From Patescibacteria group bacterium (lineage in GTDB: Bacteria > Patescibacteriota > Minisyncoccia > JAHIHE01 > JAGLIN01), in NCBI GenBank assembly GCA_029210775.1, contig JARGGI010000007.1, positions 1 through 41,266 of the forward strand: a DNA stretch of 41,266 nt, given 5' to 3'. Positions 36,290 to 41,266 of this stretch are shown here, piece after piece. The notes under the pieces are model-generated. The model saw only the letters and a program-made list of their open reading frames with translations. It had not been told where the DNA came from and did not search any database. Position numbers and translations under genes: made by a program. Position 1 is the stretch's first letter. Every line of letters starts with the position of its first letter.

Positions 36290-36682
36290 ATGGTAAATTC
36301 GCAAAAGAAAAGTAAAAAATTAAAAGAAGAAATTGCCTCTAATAATGAGATGGGTATAGAAAAAATAATAAAAGATACGGTTAAATTGCCCGTATGGGAG
36401 GATATTGAAGATTTGTTTAAAAAACTTAAGGAGATAAAAACCTCAATGGATAAGAGCGACGAAACAGATTTAAAATTCCTACTTCGCCATTGGGATGGTT
36501 CCTTTCTTAAGTTAAAAAAGACGATTAAAGCGGCAATGGAAACCAACGACCAACAACACATAGAAAACGCTCGTCATAATATAGAGATGACGATCGACAA
36601 TATAAAGGAAGATGAATACATAACCGAACCCCACAATAGGGATTTATGTAAGATCTTCGGACAATTAAAATCTCTAATATAA
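36290..36682 (+). CDS. Hypothetical, charged helical protein
   Basis: 130-aa ORF; preceded by AAGAGGTAAAGGAT SD-like sequence. Confidence 0.65.
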   Translation: MVNSQKKSKKLKEEIASNNEMGIEKIIKDTVKLPVWEDIEDLFKKLKEIKTSMDKSDETDLKFLLRHWDGSFLKLKKTIKAAMETNDQQHIENARHNIEMTIDNIKEDEYITEPHNRDLCKIFGQLKSLI

Positions 36683-36821
36683 GTGGAGTGTGTGGAATTT
36701 TTTAATAGTTTTCTGCGCTATCGGAATTCATTAAGGAAAGTTCCTATTTTTTTTAATTTACAAAACTCTCTGTCATTTACAAAACATTCGGACCGAAGCC
36801 CTCGCTCCAAAAATAATATCT

Positions 36822-36848
36822 CAATATTCAATATTCAATATTCAATAT
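36822..36848. repeat. Heptanucleotide tandem repeat (CAATATT)x4
   Basis: Direct reading; overlaps the stop of the GT4 gene. Confidence 0.9.
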
Positions 36849-37958
36849 CTTTTCCAAAGTTTCATCAGCGCACCTTTCCCAGCCAAATCTTTTTATATTC
36901 TCATTACCGCGCCGAATCAAATCTAATTTATAATTTTCATCAGAAATTATTTTGTTTAAACTGTTATAAATCTCTTCAACAGTATTATTTTTAACAAACT
37001 CAACTGAATTATCCCCTACTTCAATTAAAGAACTATTATAGCTGGTTATAACCGGTTTGCCAAAAAATTGCGCCTCAATAACGGGCAAACCAAATCCTTC
37101 ATAATCAGATAAATAGATATTAACCTCACTTGAACTATAAAAAACAAGCAACTCTTCTTCGCTTACAAAATCCAAGTGAACAATCGCATTTTGACCAAGA
37201 TTTTTATTGGCGGTTTTTATTTGCTTATTTATATCAATAAGCGGATACGTATGATTTTTACCTATAATCAAAAGCTGATAGTCTTTGTATTTCCTATTAA
37301 TTTTTTCGAACACTTCTATAATTTCAGGAACATGTCTGCGATTAAACATTGAACCGACACATAAAACAAATTTTTTTTTAAGATTATATTTTTCTTTCAC
37401 AGCCTTTATTTTTCCCTCATCAATCATTTTTATAAAACTATCATCTGGAGATAAATTGGTAACGGTAATCTTTTCGGGATTAATTTTATAATATTTTACA
37501 ATTTCTTCTTTGCTATAATTTGAGACCGTAAAAATTTTATCAGCAGTTTTCGCCGAATATTTTGAAAGTTTACGCAAAATTATTTGGCTTTTAAAATCAA
37601 ACCATTCTGGATGAGCTTCATATGAAATATCATGTAAAACAATTGATGATTGAACTGGACAATAAAGAGGCTTTAAATAAAACGGAGAAAAGAAAAAGTT
37701 GATTTTATCTTTTTTTAAATAATATGGTAATAAAAAATGCTGAAAGAAAAAATTGCTAGAAAAGCCAAAAGGATTTTTTAATAATTTTAGCTTGAAATTA
37801 TCGCTCTTAAGAAAATTATCTTGCAAAATCTCATCTTTAAAATAAAGATGAAATTCATTGTTTTTGTTTTTCTTCCAAAACTTCAAAAGATTAGATAGAT
37901 ATCTTCCAATACCTGTCTTTTGTCCTTCAAGAGTTCTTGCATCAATTCCAATTTTCAT
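36828..37958 (-). CDS. Glycosyltransferase family 4
   Basis: MKIGIDARTLEGQKTGIGRYLSNLL, FVLCVGSMFNRRHVPEIIEVF, NIYLSDYEGFGLPVIEAQFFGKPVITS. Confidence 0.93.
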   Translation of the reverse strand: MKIGIDARTLEGQKTGIGRYLSNLLKFWKKNKNNEFHLYFKDEILQDNFLKSDNFKLKLLKNPFGFSSNFFFQHFLLPYYLKKDKINFFFSPFYLKPLYCPVQSSIVLHDISYEAHPEWFDFKSQIILRKLSKYSAKTADKIFTVSNYSKEEIVKYYKINPEKITVTNLSPDDSFIKMIDEGKIKAVKEKYNLKKKFVLCVGSMFNRRHVPEIIEVFEKINRKYKDYQLLIIGKNHTYPLIDINKQIKTANKNLGQNAIVHLDFVSEEELLVFYSSSEVNIYLSDYEGFGLPVIEAQFFGKPVITSYNSSLIEVGDNSVEFVKNNTVEEIYNSLNKIISDENYKLDLIRRGNENIKRFGWERCADETLEKILNIEY

Positions 37959-38056
37959 AATTAATAATCAATTATTCAATATATTAACATTTTAGCATTT
38001 TGACATAAACATGTCATTAATCCAAAAGATTATAACATTAATTACACCTTTTTCTA

Positions 38057-38102
38057 ACAAAAACTCCCCACATAATATAATATGTTGGGAATTTTTGTTA
38101 AA
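38057..38102 (-). terminator. Rho-independent terminator of the HU gene
   Basis: AACAAAAACTCCC...GGGAATTTTTGTT imperfect hairpin. Confidence 0.65.
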
Positions 38103-38114
38103 ACTTAGGCAAAT

Positions 38115-38390
38115 TTATTTTACAGCATCCTTAAGACTTTTTCCAGCTTTAAATTTTGGTACATTCATTGCAGGAATTTGAATTTTTTGCTCTGGATGTT
38201 GAGGATTAACTCCTGTTCTTGCTTCTCTTCTGCTTACGCTAAAAGTTCCAAACCCAGTAAAAGCAACCTTTCCACCTTCAACTAATGTTTTTGTGATTGA
38301 TTCAAGAACAGCGTTTATTACTCTTTCAGTATCTTTTTTTGAAGTGTCAGTTTTTGCCGCTACAGAATCGATTAATTCATCTTTTGTCAT
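38115..38390 (-). CDS. HU family DNA-binding protein
   Basis: MTKDELIDSVAAKTDTSKKDTERVINAVLESI...GFGTFSVSRREARTGVNPQ. Confidence 0.96.
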   Translation of the reverse strand: MTKDELIDSVAAKTDTSKKDTERVINAVLESITKTLVEGGKVAFTGFGTFSVSRREARTGVNPQHPEQKIQIPAMNVPKFKAGKSLKDAVK

Positions 38391-38508
38391 ATTCTACACC
38401 TCCCTTCATAGTTAAAAATTAAATTATTTATAAACGAAAAACAAAACGGATTTCAATTATATAACTCAATAAATCCATTATACATTATTCGCTGAAATAA
38501 GGCAAATT

Positions 38509-39303
38509 TTATAAAGAACTTTTTATAACTTCATTTATGCGTTGTATTTTTGTAGTTTTACCACTTTTTTTATCAACATCCAAAATAACTGCATTGATAA
38601 GAATATTATCATCATCACTTATTTGATATTGAAACTTTGTTTGAGTTAACATATGTTCTATAACAAGATCTTTCTCACAACCCAATATTGAATCCTTCGG
38701 TCCAACCATACCAACATCAGAAATATAACCCATTCCTCCGCTTAATATTTCTTCGTCTGCAGTCTGAATGTGAGTATGAGTCCCCAATACTGCAGAAACC
38801 CTTGAGTTTAGATAGAAACCAAGAGCCCTTTTTTCGCTTGTAGCTTCTGCATGAAAATCAACAACGATTATATTGGCATCCTTATTACGGTCTAATATTT
38901 TATCGACCGTTTGAAATGGACAATCAGGATGATTATTTATAAAAACTCTTCCAATTAAACTTATGACTAAAACTTTTTTGGACCCAATAATTAATTTTTT
39001 ATATCCTTTTTCAAGGCTAACAGCTGGGAAATTAGCTGGAAATAATAGATTCTGATCATCTTTTTCAAGTATATCAAAAGAGTCTTTTGTATCCCAAATA
39101 TGATCACCACAAGTTATGATATTTACTCCATATTTTGTTATTTCCTCAACGGTGTTTTTTGTAACACCCTTACCATGCGCCATATTATCTGCATTTGCAA
39201 TAATCAAATCCAATTTATATTTCTTCTTATAAACAGGCAAAACCTGCTTCAGAATATTCCGAGCAGGTCTTCCTACAAGATCGCCAAATAATAGAATTTT
39301 CAT
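38509..39303 (-). CDS. YmdB-like metallophosphoesterase (TIGR00282)
   Basis: MKILLFGDLVGRPARNILKQVLP, CGDHIWDTKD, VVDFHAEATSEKRALG, GTHTHIQTADE. Confidence 0.95.
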   Translation of the reverse strand: MKILLFGDLVGRPARNILKQVLPVYKKKYKLDLIIANADNMAHGKGVTKNTVEEITKYGVNIITCGDHIWDTKDSFDILEKDDQNLLFPANFPAVSLEKGYKKLIIGSKKVLVISLIGRVFINNHPDCPFQTVDKILDRNKDANIIVVDFHAEATSEKRALGFYLNSRVSAVLGTHTHIQTADEEILSGGMGYISDVGMVGPKDSILGCEKDLVIEHMLTQTKFQYQISDDDNILINAVILDVDKKSGKTTKIQRINEVIKSSL

Positions 39304-39334
39304 TACTAAGTACTTAAAAAACTAAATATCTCGA

Positions 39335-40864
39335 TTATCTAGCATATTCAATCGCTCTTGTTTCTCTTATCACATGAACCTTAATTTCTCCAGGATAATT
39401 AAGATTTTCTTCAATTTTATCAGCTATATCTCTTGAAATTTTAGTAGCTCCAAAGTCGTCAATTTTTTCAGGAGTTACAAAAATCCTTATTTCTCTACCA
39501 GCTTGAATTGCGTATGATTTTTCTACTTCTTCAAATGAATTGGCAATTTCTTCAAGTTCTTCAAGTCTTTTTAGATAATTTTCAAGAGTGTCTTTTCTTG
39601 CTCCTGGTCGAGATGCTGAAATTGCATCTGCCACTCTAACTATAACTGATTCGGTTGATTCATAAGGAAAATCCTCATGGTGAGATTTCATCGCCTTGAT
39701 AATATCTTCTGAAATTCCAAATTTAGACAGAATATTCATTCCAATTTCAATATGAGTTCCCTGAATCTCATGATCAACTGCTTTTCCAATATCATGCAAT
39801 AATCCAGCTTTTTTAGCTGTTGTAACATTCGCACCAAGTTCTGAAGCAAGTGTTGCTGATAAATGAGCAACTTCAATTGAATGAAGTAAAACATTTTGAC
39901 CATAACTTGTTCTATATTTCAATCTTCCTAAAAGTTGAATTAGGTTTGGATTAAAGCCAGCAACACCAACCTCTGTAACAGCTACTTGTCCAGCCTCTTT
40001 AACTTTTTCTATAATTTCTTTTTTGACTTCCTCAACAACTTCCTCGATTCTCGCAGGATGAATTCTGCCATCAGACATAAGTTTCTCCAAAGAAAGCTTT
40101 GCGACTTGTCTTCTGATTGGATCAAATCCAGAAACAATAATTGTCTGCGGAGTATCGTCAATAATTACTTCAACTCCAGTAGCTTGTTCAAGTGTTTTTA
40201 TATTTCTTCCCTCACGTCCTATAATTCTTCCTTTCATTTCATCACTTGGCAAACTTACAGTTGATGTTGTTGTTTCTGATGTATGTGCACCTGAATATTT
40301 TTGTATAGATTGAACTATAATATCATTTGCCTTCTTCTTGAGTTCATCTACTCCCTCTTCTTCCAAATACTTCATTCGCTTTAAAACATCCTCCTTGTAA
40401 TATTGTTCAACCTTATCAAGAATAATCTGCTTAGCATCTTCTCTTTTTAATCCTGCAACTTTTTCAAGTTTTTCTAATTGTTCTTTTTTAATCTGTTCAA
40501 CATCTTCTTTTATCTTCATAATCTGTTTTGCTTTTTCCTGAAGAACAATTCGTTGTTTTTCAAATTCCTCAGTCTTTTTTTCAAGATGTTCTTCTTTGCT
40601 TGCAATTCTTTGTTCATTTCTATTTAACTGCCTATTTCTTTGAATCTCTTCGTTTTTTGCGTCATCCAATACTTTCACAGCCTTATTTTTTGATTCAAGT
40701 ATAATTTCCGCAGCTTTATCTTTTGCTTCAGTAATTATTTTATTCACTTTTCCTTCAGCTGTTTCCATTTGCTTTGTCGCAAGAAACTGCCTTCCCAAAT
40801 ATCCAATAACAGATCCCGCGCTAAAAGCAACTAAAAGACCAATCAATATTTGTATATCTTCCAT
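39335..40864 (-). CDS. rny: Ribonuclease Y
   Basis: KH domain MKGRIIGREGRNIKTLEQATGVEVIIDDTP; HD domain LLHDIGKAVDHE. Confidence 0.97.
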   Translation of the reverse strand: MEDIQILIGLLVAFSAGSVIGYLGRQFLATKQMETAEGKVNKIITEAKDKAAEIILESKNKAVKVLDDAKNEEIQRNRQLNRNEQRIASKEEHLEKKTEEFEKQRIVLQEKAKQIMKIKEDVEQIKKEQLEKLEKVAGLKREDAKQIILDKVEQYYKEDVLKRMKYLEEEGVDELKKKANDIIVQSIQKYSGAHTSETTTSTVSLPSDEMKGRIIGREGRNIKTLEQATGVEVIIDDTPQTIIVSGFDPIRRQVAKLSLEKLMSDGRIHPARIEEVVEEVKKEIIEKVKEAGQVAVTEVGVAGFNPNLIQLLGRLKYRTSYGQNVLLHSIEVAHLSATLASELGANVTTAKKAGLLHDIGKAVDHEIQGTHIEIGMNILSKFGISEDIIKAMKSHHEDFPYESTESVIVRVADAISASRPGARKDTLENYLKRLEELEEIANSFEEVEKSYAIQAGREIRIFVTPEKIDDFGATKISRDIADKIEENLNYPGEIKVHVIRETRAIEYAR

Positions 40865-41180
40865 TATATATTTCTCCTAAATCGATTGGTCAAATACCAA
40901 TGCACAATCTAGAATTTCTATCAACTGTTATATTTACATCAATAAAAACAAACTTTTGAATAAATTTTTATTCATTATAAACCAACTTTAAATTTCAAAA
41001 TTAAATTATTCCTTTTAATTAAAAGGCTTAGTGATTTATAAATTTTTACAAATAGTTTAAATTTCACAACAATAAATAATAATCATATTAGATAGAAACC
41101 AAGATTAGTTCAAGCATATTCAGCCAATCTAAGTTAATTTTTTATTACAGTTAATATGTTATCAGATATAACTTAACTTG

Positions 41181-41266
41181 TCAAAGTTTTGTACAAGACG
41201 CATACATAGGTAACACATTACTAAATTTCATAGGAGTTTCATAATTTAGGGTTTGATGCGGTCTGC
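41181..41266 (-). mobile_element. C-terminal fragment of rve-type IS transposase, cut by window edge
   Basis: Minus-strand translation RPHQTLNYETPMKFSNVLPMYASCTKL*. Confidence 0.8.

Noticed and set aside
36828-36830. Possible TGA recoding (code 25) in a CPR-like genome
   Set aside because: Several genes terminate naturally at TGA, and conserved proteins show no in-frame TGA; standard code fits.

Overview
AT-rich bacterial chromosome segment. Gene content (58-aa L28, short ribosomal operons, LCP, EngB, RNase Y, small HU, many TM-anchored hypotheticals) suggests a reduced-genome Patescibacteria/CPR lineage; this is inference only. TGA acts as a stop, so the code appears standard. The window mixes housekeeping genes (rpsL-rpsG, rpmB, engB, priA, ino1-like, rpmA, pyrG, rplI, ctpA-like S41, LCP, O-antigen ligase, GT4, HU, YmdB-like, rny) with an accessory region at about 1-2.5 kb and 8-19.6 kb. 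The accessory region is rich in secreted proteins and intergenic repeats.

The most interesting signal is at least five secreted-protein genes on the minus strand with unrelated mature domains. They share one promoter/leader cassette: TTGACA, then a spacer containing a 9-10 nt poly-T run (total 18-20 nt), then TATTAT, then a long leader with stem-loops. In four of the five the leader also carries a conserved GATAAAAAGTTCGTT block. Other promoters in the window have 16-17 nt spacers without long homopolymers. Two recently duplicated copies of this region (about 210 bp) differ in the homopolymer length. This resembles homopolymer-spacer phase-variable promoters such as Mycoplasma hyorhinis vlp, and it suggests a phase-variable, cassette-shuffled secretome.

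Other notable items are an in-frame 159-bp nested palindromic element inside an O-antigen ligase gene, a PriA that lacks recognisable helicase motifs I and VI, tRNA-Pro 3'-end fragments scattered through intergenic modules, two frameshifted genes, and an IS transposase remnant at the right edge. All coordinates and comparisons were made by eye; no searches were run.
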